The notes under the pieces: generated by a model
What the model saw: the letters and a program-made list of their open reading frames with translations, nothing else
What the model was told of the DNA's origin: nothing
Database searches by the model: none
Position numbers and translations under genes: made by a program
Shown: in pieces, positions 32,580 to 43,289 of the stretch
Numbering within the stretch: the stretch's first letter is position 1
Layout of the letters: every line of letters begins with the position of its first letter
From: Cylindrodendrum hubeiense
Lineage: Eukaryota > Ascomycota > Sordariomycetes > Hypocreales > Nectriaceae
Length of the DNA stretch: 64,000 nucleotides
Direction: 5' to 3'
NCBI GenBank assembly: GCA_014621425.1
Contig: JAANBB010000067.1
Coordinates: 62,001 to 126,000, forward strand

Positions 32580-33983
32580 TAGTCGCGATGTCACATCCAG
32601 TGATCGGGATCAAAGATAAATGCTCTTAATTTTTCCATCCAAGGGCGGTCAAGATGTCGGGGCCCCGGTGCCTTTTTTAGGTAGTCGGGAAACCAGAAGG
32701 GTGTGAAGTACCTGTCAATGTAGCTAGGATGCTGATGATAGCTTTGTGAAAGATGGTATATCCGTACAATTGAGGCAACGGTGGCATGTGCCACAAATGC
32801 GCGTTCTTCTGGCAGGAGACGTGGCTGTGTAATTGAGACTCCACCGCCACTGCCAAGAAAAACAAGGCAGACTGGTAGAGTGATTTGAAGTATCGCTGTC
32901 AACTGTCTTGCCATCTCCCATACTCTCCACTATGCAAATGATATCCTCGACATTGCCGACGAAATGGTTTTGACCACCTCTAGCTGCAGATCCTGGCGGC
33001 TGCTATCACAACTGCTATGATCTTATTTTGTAGACTTCCCTGTAAACCGCCCGTTATCTAGAAATCGAGAGCGTCTATCACATATCCCTATTACTAAACG
33101 TGACAAGCAACGGCTAAAGATCTGCCGGAACATTTTTTACAGGACATAACATTGCGAGAAGATTTCATGAGTACGGGGTCGTATATTTCCATATGAATAG
33201 ACAGGGTCGACCTTCGAAACCTCTAAGATCAAGGACATTATTATCAGCTTTGAGCACAAGAGGTCTCTCAGACGGCGCCGACTTTTGTGGTGGCAGTAAT
33301 CATAGTGAATGGCAATGTAGCTATCTCGGCATGAAACTATTCTTCCCACCTGGATCAGGTTTTTTTAGCAGAGGCCTGGTGGGGCAGTGATAAGTAGTGG
33401 CATTTCCTGGCAAACAGTGATACAGACTGCTCGGAGTCGTCGGGTTAGTGACAACAACAGAACCAAAAGATGATACTTATTCTATGAGAAACTAGAAGCA
33501 CGTTGTAATCGAACTGGGCAATCCAAGCAGCGATACTGCGTGTAGTGTACTTTAAAAGAGACATTATGATGGTACGCATAGCTGGTATATCCCGATGAAC
33601 CACCCGCCCCCCACCGACTCACCCGGGGGAAATGGCAATTTTTGGTCAATTTTCAACCCAGAGCTCTATTTAATGTCTTCATGACAAAAATCCCCTTGCC
33701 AAGAGACTTATTCCATCACTTGTTATCGTATTACGGCGCGGAGATGCCGTGCCCAGGAAACTTGGCGCTCTGAGACCCACCGACAGCTGACGCGGTACCT
33801 CCGCTGACAGAGGAATCTGCCTTGTGTCACTAAGCCGTTACGGGCTAGTCGCCTGACAATTCTCGCCCTGGCCAACTGCAAAAGGATCGCAAACGCCGCA
33901 AACCAAAAGCGACGCTATCTGCGCTCTCGCTCTCGCTACGGAGTCGGCAGGTGTTTTGGTGTTTCGTTTCGCAGTTGCGGCCC
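32580..33983. other. Gene-poor stretch right of the MITE
   Basis: 1.4 kb with only one weak ORF (32591..32914, listed separately). No repeats longer than a few bases noticed; a C-rich run is at 33603..33615. Confidence 0.5.
32591..32914 (-). CDS. Doubtful short ORF, unknown
   Basis: 107 codons with a hydrophobic N-terminal segment (ILQITLPVCLVFLG) and an aromatic-rich C-terminus. No family recognised. It starts next to the MITE and may be a gene fragment or chance ORF. Confidence 0.2.
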   Translation of the reverse strand: MARQLTAILQITLPVCLVFLGSGGGVSITQPRLLPEERAFVAHATVASIVRIYHLSQSYHQHPSYIDRYFTPFWFPDYLKKAPGPRHLDRPWMEKLRAFIFDPDHWM

Positions 33984-34948
33984 ATGGCATTCGACGCCCT
34001 GTCCAAACTCGCAGCGGCTGGCAAGGCTGCGGGCGGGGCAGCCTACACGTCCATCACCAAGAAATGGTGCCTTGCTCCGCCCACTTACCGGCACATCCGG
34101 ATAGATGCTGATGAGGATGTAGGGACAAGCGTAAAGACCGAAACGGCACAAGGGAGATAGATGCGAAAAAGGCAGAAGAAATCCGACTTCGAAATGAGTT
34201 TCTTAACCTGGTCACGTCCAAGGTCACTGGCGAATCAGCGTCGGAGATGACCCATTTGGAGTACGATGAGAATACCAACCACAGGGCCGTCTTCTTGGTA
34301 ACAGTTCCGATTTCCTTTGGCAAGTTTGAGTTGTCCGAAAAGACATATACTCTGTTGGCCAAGCACATCGGCATGAGCCTGGACAGTGTAAGCCACTGGG
34401 CAGTGTGTGTCATTGACCGTGGACTCGAAGCGTGCTACTGCTATGATCTGATGAGCGATCGCATGGAGATCGCCATGCTCGGGAAGAATTATTTCCGGGT
34501 ATATGAGATCAGCACCGAGTTTGTAAACACTTGGAGCTCCTGCTACTACGTTGGGGAGACGACCAAGACGCATACCGAAATTCAACAGCTAGGTGGGTGC
34601 CCTAAAGCCAGCAGACCGGCATACATAATTCGCTCGCTAACCTCAACCCTAGGCCTTGCACATATGGCGCTCCATCCTAAGTATCGTCTTCTGTCAAATA
34701 ACTGCCAACACTTGGTTGAGACTCTCGTCAAAGCATTATGCAACGGGAAGGTCATCAGCCAGGCGAAGCTCGAGGAAGAGCTGTCACTTGCTTCTCCGAA
34801 GATTGCGCGAGATCTTATTGTCGCAAAATTCAGGTCTAAGATGCAACTGAAATCAGAGAAAGGGGACAAGGGGGACAAAGACGATAGTGATAGTGATACG
34901 GTAAAGGATTTCTTCGAGACTATCAAGAAGGGCTGGGGTAATGATTGA
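33984..34948 (+). CDS. Permuted papain-fold (LRAT/PPPDE-like) protein, frame broken
   Basis: The main part (34247..34948) has a His in SHWAVCVID and, about 110 residues later, a Cys in LLSNNCQHLVETL. This His-then-Cys order is that of LRAT/PPPDE-type permuted papain folds, so a thiol hydrolase or acyltransferase is possible. The C-terminus is a charged tail (KGDKGDKDDSDSD). In-frame coding character runs upstream to about 34121 and, in a different frame, from ATG 33984 to about 34118 (MAFDALSKLAAAGK). The two parts are off by one base. Either a one-base loss broke the gene, or an 86-nt intron (34067..34152) joins them; the intron would remove sequence that itself looks coding. Family call is tentative; function unknown. 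Confidence 0.5.
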
Positions 34949-35212
34949 CGTCCCAAAGGTACCTGTTGAGTGGTTAAAAAGATGGATCTAATTACAGGGA
35001 GGTGGGGCGTGTTTTCCCACGAATACTGGGGTCTGGTTGGGAATTTGCGACGTCACATGGAGCATGAAAGTATAGGTAGGTTTGGGATATAGGTGGAGTT
35101 AACAATACCAGAAGCAATTTTGTATATAAAAGATTCACAAACTCGAAAACCCGTAGTAAAGAATGAATACAGCAATCGCTCCACGATTGAAACTTTCCAT
35201 GACGGTCACACC

Positions 35213-36490
35213 TCACGCAGTCCTCGTCATCTTCACCTTACTCAACCCCGAGCCAGGATCGTCTCTTGTGGAACTCACCGCAATCTCATACTTGGTGTCC
35301 GCCCCTGCGGCAGCTGCCACGTTAACCGACCGGCCCCTGTCTCCGCTATTCCACGCTGTCGTTCCGACCTTGCGGATGCTCCACTCGATGCCGGGCTTGA
35401 CCTCCATTGACACACGCATCTTATGCCCGGCCTTGATGGGGAACACGTGTGTGGAACCCTTCCAGGCACTAATTGCCACAGTCTTGGAGTATTCGCGGCC
35501 AACCTGGGCGATGTTGACCACAGTATGGGCCCGCTCGGGAGGGCCGCCGAGCGTGGAGGCAATCTTTTGGCCGTTGGGGTATTTGATGGTTTTGTCCTTG
35601 CAAGCAAGGATGAAACGATGGAAGAGTTTTGCCGTAATCTTGGTGTCTGTGGATAGAGATGTACGCTCCTGGTCATAGGTTGCCTTGTTAGGATGCGACT
35701 TCATCCAGTTGTGCACGTCAGTAGGGCTCCAGCCAGCGAGGCCGTCGACGAAGTGGAAGAAGAGGGCGGCAGCATCGCTATTCTGGTAAAAGGGGATTCC
35801 GTGCTGGTACTCTTCTGGGTAGAGGCCGCGATTCATGATTCCGGTCGACGCTGGGTAGGAAAGGCCGTCGAAGTAGCGAGCCACACCACGTCGCCACCAC
35901 TCGTTGCCGTCGGTCCAGGCTAAGACATTTGGGCGATGAAACTGCTCGACACACTGGTACATGGCCTTGATGACGTCCTTCTGGATGGCCGAGAGAGGGT
36001 AATTCTGGTGGCTAGGTGGGAAATCGATGATGACATAGCATGGACTCTTGGTGCCGGAATTGTCGTCGTCAACCTGCACGATATCGCCCAGAACACCCGA
36101 CACGAAGCCGATATTGATCGTCAGTGGTCCGGCCAGGCTTCCAAATACAGAGAGCCCCTTCTTGATCGCATTTCCAGCGCCGTTGACGATCTCGCTATAG
36201 CGCGGCTCCTTTTGCCACGCGCCGGGGACCTGGTAGAGGCGCGCCGTGATGGATCCCTGCGTATAAGACCTGGTCAATGTATTGCTGCAGGTGCTTCCAG
36301 CCAGGTCCTGAGCGCTGTCGGGTAGAGGGCCTTTCCAGAGCGGACAGCTGAAGGCCTGGCGAGCAAACAAATCCCTCGGGTCAAGCTCGAAACCTGGGAT
36401 GGGGTCGGCCGGTTCCGGTGCTGGTGCTGAAAGGATCGGGACCGTGAGGGCCACGATGAGGAGGGAGACGAGGTTCATGTGGTGGACCAT
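35213..36490 (-). CDS. Secreted zincin-like protein with degenerate active site
   Basis: 425 aa, single exon. The N-terminus is a clear signal peptide (LVSLLIVALTVPILSAPAP) followed by a possible propeptide. A central segment, VEQFH then EWWRRGVARYFDG about 15 residues on, resembles the HExxH...E metal site of gluzincin peptidases, but the first His is Val, so the metal site may be lost. A C-terminal beta-rich domain (about 340-425) looks like a small carbohydrate- or protein-binding module. It ends tail-to-tail with the papain-like gene. I do not recognise a named family; an extracellular binding protein or pseudo-peptidase is the best reading. The start at 36490 is chosen because it places the hydrophobic core right after MVHHMN. 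Confidence 0.7.
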   Translation of the reverse strand: MVHHMNLVSLLIVALTVPILSAPAPEPADPIPGFELDPRDLFARQAFSCPLWKGPLPDSAQDLAGSTCSNTLTRSYTQGSITARLYQVPGAWQKEPRYSEIVNGAGNAIKKGLSVFGSLAGPLTINIGFVSGVLGDIVQVDDDNSGTKSPCYVIIDFPPSHQNYPLSAIQKDVIKAMYQCVEQFHRPNVLAWTDGNEWWRRGVARYFDGLSYPASTGIMNRGLYPEEYQHGIPFYQNSDAAALFFHFVDGLAGWSPTDVHNWMKSHPNKATYDQERTSLSTDTKITAKLFHRFILACKDKTIKYPNGQKIASTLGGPPERAHTVVNIAQVGREYSKTVAISAWKGSTHVFPIKAGHKMRVSMEVKPGIEWSIRKVGTTAWNSGDRGRSVNVAAAAGADTKYEIAVSSTRDDPGSGLSKVKMTRTA

Positions 36491-37184
36491 GGTGGAGGAT
36501 ATGGAATTTTTAGGACTTGGAAAACAACGTACGAAAAATGACTCCCAGTGAAGACGCAGAGTCAGTGAAAGGAAGAAAGCGGGATCAAGAGGGCAGTGAA
36601 AATGGATATGCGACACGCTCTTAATATCTGCTTCTACCTAGTCCTTGCCCAGCCGTTTAGGCATCCCACAATAGAATTAAGCATAATACTAGAAATATCA
36701 GGGGCTTCGCATGGCCAACGGCCTGTTGCTAGGCATCACTCGACCCAATTCCCGTTACACACGCGAACGCCATAGCGCAAAATTTTTGTTGGTAAAATGT
36801 CCAGCCCATCAGGGCATTGGCTATTAGTTAAATAGCGTGGCGCCGCCATGGCCAACTACCGTGTCTGGCTCGCTCTGGTTGGGCGCCATCTCTGGCCATA
36901 GCCTCCTTCTTGGCTCGGAGCTGAAACGGAAATGCGTTGGACTTAGGGCAGTAAACGGAAGATGCCGAGCTAAGCTGATGCCAGCTGAACAAAAATAGCA
37001 AATTTCTTGGTGATTTCCTCGTGAAAGTGTCCAAGCCGCTCAAGTAGCAGTCTTCCACATTTTTTGGCAGCACAGTTTTACGTCACAATCACGTTGTATA
37101 AACAATACAAATTTGAACCCCGGTTTTCCATGAAACCAACAATCATGAGCGTCTTGTACGACAAATCTCTCTTTACAATCAGAT
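36491..37184. other. Intergenic region, no gene seen
   Basis: 694 bp between two minus-strand genes; it should hold the promoter of the secreted protein. The 81-codon ORF around 36950 has no domain signal. Confidence 0.5.
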
Positions 37185-38954
37185 CTAGCCTAAAAGCTCA
37201 CTCACAATTCTTTTCAAATCTCCCTCAATGCTGGTCGCCAGCCCAGCCTCCTCCAACTCGAACGGCACAGCAACCTCTTGCCCCAAACCGGCGCGGATGA
37301 GCCTAATATTCCCACTGCCTTCCGTAACGAGATCTTCGTTCGGCCACCTGAGCACGCCTGGTGTGTTCATACCGACACCGAGCTCCAGAATGACGACCCT
37401 CTTCCCCTCACGATGCATTCTCTTTCTCCATTCTATCCATCTGTTTTCAGCTTCGCGGAAAGGCTTCGAGTTGAACCATGACCCAGCTCGTACGCAAATG
37501 GACATTTTGCTTCCGCAAAATCGGCACCACGGAATCTTTTCGGGGTCAGAAAGCCTTTGGGTTGAGTCGAGCGATGAAATAGCGTCCGAGACCAAAGGCC
37601 ATGATTCAACAACGGCTTCGGGTCTGCAGTTCTTGAGGCATTGGAAAACCGAGTAAGATCCCTGGGGTGTTGATAATTGCTCGGCTGGCCATCCGTTTGC
37701 CACAAAAAGCCCGTCCGCGTTTGACGTGCGCACATGAGCATCCGGGCCAAACTTGGCAAGCCTAGAGATGAGTCTCTGGTAGGTCGGCGACGGAGGCCAT
37801 GACTTGACCATGTTTAAGTGCGTAAAGAAGTAGCCCCATCGATCCTGCTCTGTGGGCCAACCATCGAATCCGAAAACGCTGTATAGCGTTCGCAGCCCAT
37901 ACTTGAGAAAGCCTGGGAAATACTTCTTAAAAAGCGCTGTCGACGTGTAGTCTAAGCCTTCAGTTGCCGACAGCCCAGCTCCGGCGCATACAAGAACAGC
38001 ATCTGCAGAGTCGAGCCACTGGCGTGCTTGGCTTATGGAATCTGCTTGAATCAAGGGAGCTATTTGATTGTCGGGGTACGGAATCCATCCTTCCGGCAAC
38101 GATCCAAGGACGCTATTATAAATTTCCGTGTCGGAATCTGTAAACGTGTTGTAGATTATATCTGTGATTGTCGTTTTGGGGTGTTGCTGAAGCCACGAGA
38201 AGACGGTCTCGACTGCGATTTCAGCTGCTTGTTGGGCCGGGAAGGCGAAGAGGCCTGTTGAAATGCAGCAGAGTGCAACTGATTTTCTTCCGTCATCACT
38301 CGCAGGCAGGGATTCCAGAGCATCTAGTATGGATTCATAGCATCCAGAAAGCTGCCGCACTTCCTCGTCTGTTGGCGAAGCACCCTTGACCAACTGCGGA
38401 CCGACAGTGTGTATGACGAAAGGACTTGGCAAGCTGTAACCATGGGAAACGAGTGCTTCTCCAGGCTTCAAATCCTTGTCTCTGGCCTGCATCAATTCGA
38501 AGCACTCTGCTCGTAGTCGAGGTCCTGCCCATGTATGGATAATATTGTCAATGCACCGGTGAGTGGGTTGAAAGCACCCCAGCATTTGGCCGTTGGCAGC
38601 ATTGGTGATCGCAGTGACATCGGCCAAGGTAGTAATATCTCCTTTCCAATGACTGATTCTGACATCCGGAGTGGTCCCTTGATTCGATATTGCCAGTGGC
38701 GTCAAGGATCCAGCCTTCGTCAATAGCTGGTGGGATTTCCGAAGAGCGAAAATGGCGTCCAGCTGCTGCAAGATGTGTTCCGGCAAGGCTGGTATCGGTG
38801 GACGCACACAAAGAATCTCTTGAAGAATTCTGAGTTTTGACGATGTCTCAAAATGGTCCAGGTGTTCTTCATAGTGCCGGATTTGCCGGAGCCAGGATTG
38901 GCTGTGATGGGAGTGGTCCTCCTTGAAGAGATATCCTAATGTGTTGTCTAACAT
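37185..38954 (-). CDS. Macrodomain-SirTM (class M sirtuin) fusion
   Basis: 589 aa, single exon, from ATG 38954 (a 41-codon upstream extension is judged non-coding). A leading helical region (1-90) is followed by a zinc-type macrodomain (about 95-285): ITNAANGQMLGC and THRCIDNIIHTWAG carry the Cys127/His132/Cys134 zinc ligands typical of SirTM-linked macrodomains. The C-terminal sirtuin (about 305-589) has VCAGAGLSATEGLDY, RTSNADGLF, a Gln where classical sirtuins have the catalytic His (TPQGSY), and paired cysteines (CLKNC, CRFCG). SirTMs are protein ADP-ribosyltransferases and the partner macrodomain removes the mark, as established for bacterial operons. Fusion into one chain implies a self-contained switch, perhaps in oxidative or immune stress. 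The modified target is unknown. Confidence 0.92.
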   Translation of the reverse strand: MLDNTLGYLFKEDHSHHSQSWLRQIRHYEEHLDHFETSSKLRILQEILCVRPPIPALPEHILQQLDAIFALRKSHQLLTKAGSLTPLAISNQGTTPDVRISHWKGDITTLADVTAITNAANGQMLGCFQPTHRCIDNIIHTWAGPRLRAECFELMQARDKDLKPGEALVSHGYSLPSPFVIHTVGPQLVKGASPTDEEVRQLSGCYESILDALESLPASDDGRKSVALCCISTGLFAFPAQQAAEIAVETVFSWLQQHPKTTITDIIYNTFTDSDTEIYNSVLGSLPEGWIPYPDNQIAPLIQADSISQARQWLDSADAVLVCAGAGLSATEGLDYTSTALFKKYFPGFLKYGLRTLYSVFGFDGWPTEQDRWGYFFTHLNMVKSWPPSPTYQRLISRLAKFGPDAHVRTSNADGLFVANGWPAEQLSTPQGSYSVFQCLKNCRPEAVVESWPLVSDAISSLDSTQRLSDPEKIPWCRFCGSKMSICVRAGSWFNSKPFREAENRWIEWRKRMHREGKRVVILELGVGMNTPGVLRWPNEDLVTEGSGNIRLIRAGLGQEVAVPFELEEAGLATSIEGDLKRIVSELLG

Positions 38955-39537
38955 TTTGAAGTTTGTTGTCTTGAAAGCCACGAAGATTTTCTGGGAAAGG
39001 ATCAATGATTTGAAGAAGGAAATGCCTGTGAAGAAGACGTGAATTATAAATGAAATTCCAGTCTTGCTCTGCTTCATTTCTCATGATGATAAAGACGAAC
39101 GACGTAGGGATTAGTCACCTAGCGCATCGCCATCCCACTCGGCCATACCACTCATCCCACCGGCGTAATTAAACGTAGACGGCGAAAGTGGGGGGGAGTC
39201 GATTCGGGCATCCCACTCGGTAATTACTGACAAAATCGAGTCTCATACCGGTTCATATCTCGCTCTCCGCTGATGTTTAAGAAGTTGTTGAGAAATTCAA
39301 CTAGGATGAAACCTCATATGCACGTGGGAGCACGAAGCCACCAGCGTATCAAGTTTGCTCACGAATCAAAAGGAATGAATATGAGGCCCAGGGCATAGTG
39401 CCGGAGGGTGTGAATATATTAAATAGCAAGCTTGCTAAACTATTTCTAGTCGGTATCTGAGAATTTCAAGTTATGCTACATACGAAATCTGGCTAAATCG
39501 AACCCAAAGTTGCGGGGGTTGATGCCATGTTGCAAAT
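38955..39537. other. Intergenic region, no gene seen
   Basis: 583 bp holding the presumed promoter of the SirTM fusion and the 3' end of the permease. No repeats or ORFs of note. Confidence 0.5.
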
Positions 39538-41488
39538 CTACAACAACTTGTTGAGCCACTGGCGCCACTTGGGGTAAGAGGCAATCTTGGCACGGTATGC
39601 GTTGATCTCATCCCAGTCGTGAGCTCGGAGACCAGCATCGAGGTCAATCTGGTCAAGCGTGAGCCAGCCAGTTCGCTTCCAAGCATAGCCAGCGGCCCAG
39701 AAGACGAGAACGACAGGGATAGCAAGGCACTGCTTGAAGAAGTTCTCAGCATCGCCGACACCCGTCTGATCATAAGGAGCGATGGCAACAAAGATTTGAG
39801 CCGCGAGAATGATGCCGCAGAGGAAGAGTCCCAGCCAGGAGCCCGCAACGCCACCAATAGCCTTGAAGGGGATATCATCCAGGGAACGACCCTGGTGAGC
39901 CCAGGCACTTCGGAAGCGGATATGGCACTAGAAATAGGTTATTAGGTTTTGATCATTGGTAACATGTGGAGTGGAGAAACTTACAACGCAGATGGAACCC
40001 CAGGTGAACAGAGCAGCGAGGCCAGAGAGGGCCAGAAGCCAGTCGAAAACAACACCACCAGACGAGGCCAAAACAATGTAGGCGAGGCCACCCCAGGCAA
40101 GGAGGAAAACGACGGACCACAAGGGGCGACCAGACTTGTCGATGTAGGTGAAGCAACGGGGGGCATATCCTTCCTGAGCAAGGGCGGTGAGAGTTCGAGA
40201 ACCACCGTAGACACACGAGACACCGATGGAAACAACGGAGACGCAGATGACAAGGTTCATGAAGTGATCGTAGCCATAAAGATGGGCATCCTTGGCAGCG
40301 AGGACGAATGGGGAAGTTCCCTCAGAGTAGGCGTTCTTGGCGCCGAGAAGACGGTCGTCCTGGGAGCTGACCAACAGGCCAACAAAGGTGAGTCCAAGGA
40401 CGTAGAAGCTATTCATGGTTAGTACTAGATTGAAGTGTTGGACTAGATTTGGGTACTCACAGAGTGATACGCCAGAAAACCTGCTTGATAGCACCGGGAA
40501 GCGCCTTGGCGGGGTTGGCAGACTCGGCGGCAGCGAGACCGACAAGCTCAGTACCAGAGAAAGAGAAGGCGGCGGTGACGAAGACGGAGCAGAATCCACG
40601 GAAGCCGTTCTGGAATGCGCCGGGGTCGTGCCAGAGTCTGTCGCCCCAGTATTCATCGTACAAGCCACCCTTGGGACCACCGCCACAGACGAGGATCAGG
40701 GCGACGATCATGAAGATGACGGTAGCGGCAAGCTTGAAGCAAGAGCTCCAGAATTCCTCCTCGGCGAAACCCAGGGTGCCGAAAACGTTGACGAAGATGA
40801 TGAAGACCCAGAAGAAGGTGATCCAAACGGCTTCGTTAATATCGGGATTCCAGTACTGAACAGTGAATGAGACGACGGTTAATTCTAGTGGTAAGACGAT
40901 GAGCCATTGGAAGACCTGCGAGGATGTGTTAGCAAACGCTGTCGTGTAAGATGGGACAGCAGGCGAGGCTCACGTAGTTCCAACCCATGGCGAAACCCCA
41001 GGACGGATCGACAAAGCGAGTAGAGTATGTGTAGAAGCCACCAGAGACGGGATACATAACAGCGAGTTCACCGAGGGCGTGGACGACGTTGAAGATCATG
41101 ATGCCGGCAATCGAGAAACAGATGAGAAGAGAGGCGGGTCCGCCCTTGGTGAGGGCGCTACCAGAACCGACGAAGAAACCAGCACCGATGGATCCACCGA
41201 TGGCAATCATGTGAAGATGGCGCTTCTTCATGGAGCGATCGAGCTCGACCTCTCCGGTTCCATAGTCACCTAGGTAATATTGTGAGCGACAGATGCAGGA
41301 CAGAACAGTATCGTTGGCGGCTTACGTCTTTGGAATGAGCGCAGGTTCAGACCGTTGCGGGTCATGAAGTCCTTCTCGCGACGATCCTCGGGGATGAAGG
41401 CGACCTCGCCGTTGGACTTCTCGGGATCCCCAGTCGGGGACGGCGACGTGGCCGGGGCCACGTCCTCACCACCAAACTCCTTGGACAT
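39538..41488 (-). CDS. Amino-acid permease (GAP1/YAT family, APC superfamily)
   Basis: 575 aa plasma-membrane permease. Five exons: 41488..41326, 41269..40974, 40915..40461, 40408..39985 and 39927..39538, with introns of 52-58 nt in consistent phase. The cytosolic N-tail is followed by RHLHMIAIGGSIGAGFFVGSG (helix 1), the YAT signature GELAVMYPVSGGFYTYSTRF and WNYVFQWLIVLPLEL. Later come FSFSGTELVGLAAAES in helix 6 and SRTLTALAQEGYAPR in loop 8. The terminal region ends in WRQWLNKLL. It imports amino acids by proton symport; specificity is not readable. Unusually GC-rich codon use, continuing into the upstream spacer, marks a high-GC patch relative to the genes to its right and left. Confidence 0.94.
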
Positions 41489-42322
41489 GTTGGCGGTGTC
41501 GCGAAGTGTCGAAGATGCAAAGAGGCTCAGTGTGTTGTCTGAGCTGTGGTGCGAAGCTGCAAAGAATGAGTGTCTCAATTGCAGACCTGTAACAGACCTG
41601 TCTCAGAAGGAAAAGATGAGCAACGAGAGGGGAGGGCTGGGCATTTTATCAAAGGGCTGCACCGCGGGCTGCAGCTCCTGTTCCATCTGCTACACCATGT
41701 ACCACGTAGCACTGCGTTTGCGCGCGAAGGCAAATCAGGCAGGAGCAGATCCAGGACGATCCTAGCATTACGAGGAGGCAAGTGTGTTACAGTGCTGGGA
41801 CTGTGTTGTGGTGGGAATATGCGCCAAGGCCGCGATGCATGGCGGTATCAGGCGAGCCTCGAGACCAGCGGCCGACCAACGGACCAACCGGGAGGCAGGG
41901 GCAGACAAGGTTATCAGACAAGGTTAACAGGCAAGGTTAGACTTCCCCCCCGGAGGAGGCGAGCCGGGGAGGGGCAGAGGGGCAAGCTCGCAGCGTTGCT
42001 GTCTATCTGGTTACGCGTTGTCTCGTCGTCTCCGTTTCCAGCAGCGCGATAGCGTTGGCCAGTCCGTGCAAGGCAGGGATGGGCTACTATCGTCGTTCGC
42101 CAAGAGGTTTCGGGGTCCCCGCACCTTGGCAGAGCACCATGGCGCAGCCTAACACCGTCAACGGATAGGATCGCTGCTTATCTCGCTTGGCCGCATGACC
42201 TTACTAGCAGAGGACGGGCCAGTCGGACCTATGGGCACTGACGGCGTATCTGCTTAGAAAGGAAGGTCCGGGATCGATCGACGGGGCGTTGCTCTCTTGG
42301 CATTCACTTGGCATTCTCTGGT

Positions 42323-42353
42323 GGCTGCTCTGGGGGCTGCTCTGGGGGCTGCT
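42323..42353. repeat. 12-bp tandem repeat
   Basis: Unit GGCTGCTCTGGG present twice exactly plus a partial third copy, within a longer GCTG-rich run that continues to about 42390. Confidence 0.7.
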
Positions 42354-43250
42354 GGAGCTGCCGTGGTGGCTGCTGTGGGTGGGTGGTGAAGGGTTGGTCG
42401 TTGGGCGATTGATGACCTCGTTAGCGTCGAGCCCTTATTAAGTGGCGCGCTCTAAGCCAATCCAAGGCCGATGCTTGTTGCAACCTTATTCTTATCACAA
42501 GCTATTTGCCTTGGCAGGTGGTCAAGTGGCAAGACTGGTGACAAGGAGGCTTCCCGGGGCTGAGCACGATACGGCATCGTGTCGACGCACCGAAGCCTCG
42601 CAGAAGCTTTTTAATGCCGTTTTCGAGTTAGCCCGACGGCCGTTGATGTCGCGTCTGCGTCCAAAGCAGCTTGGACGCCGAGGGAAGCCGCATGCGATCC
42701 CAGGGGAGGGGGCGGCATCGAGCCGCTGCAATAGCTCTCGGAACCTCGGATCTGGCCGGGATGGTGTGCACTGGAACTGGAATCACAAGATGCGTGTTTC
42801 TAGAAGGCCCAATCGGGGTGGCATTGGAAGCCGAGCTCGACGCAGCCGAGGCGGCCGGTGAAGCAGAGACACGGACGAGACGGTCGCCCACTTCAATCCC
42901 GCTGGAAATGAAGAAGCCCGCGCGGTGAAGCATCCACCGGCGACGACCCCGTCGCGATGCTCCGATTGCGGTACCCGTGCGGCGGGGTAATCCAGCTCGT
43001 GAATCATCACATAAGATGCTCTCGTAAGAAGAAGAAATAAGAATGGGCCGTAGGGCAGCAGATGGTGGAGCAACACCGTGGAGCAACGCGCAGGTGGGTC
43101 GAGATGCTGGCGACGGGCCATTCCAAAACGGCTCCAGAAGCTCTGTCTCTCGATGGCCCAGGCGCGTGTTCGTGGACCCGGCTCTGTCAAGATCGCGTCC
43201 TGGCTCCTTGCTGGGACAGATTGGAGACGGTGGGCCTCCGATAGTGACGG

Positions 43251-43289
43251 CGAATCCACCGAGCGAATCCACCGAGCGAACCCACCGAG
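43251..43289. repeat. 13-bp tandem repeat
   Basis: Unit CGAATCCACCGAG three times (the third with one change), followed by two looser copies of an ACTCCATC-containing unit to about 43315. The 13-bp period is not a codon multiple, which argues against coding. Confidence 0.75.
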
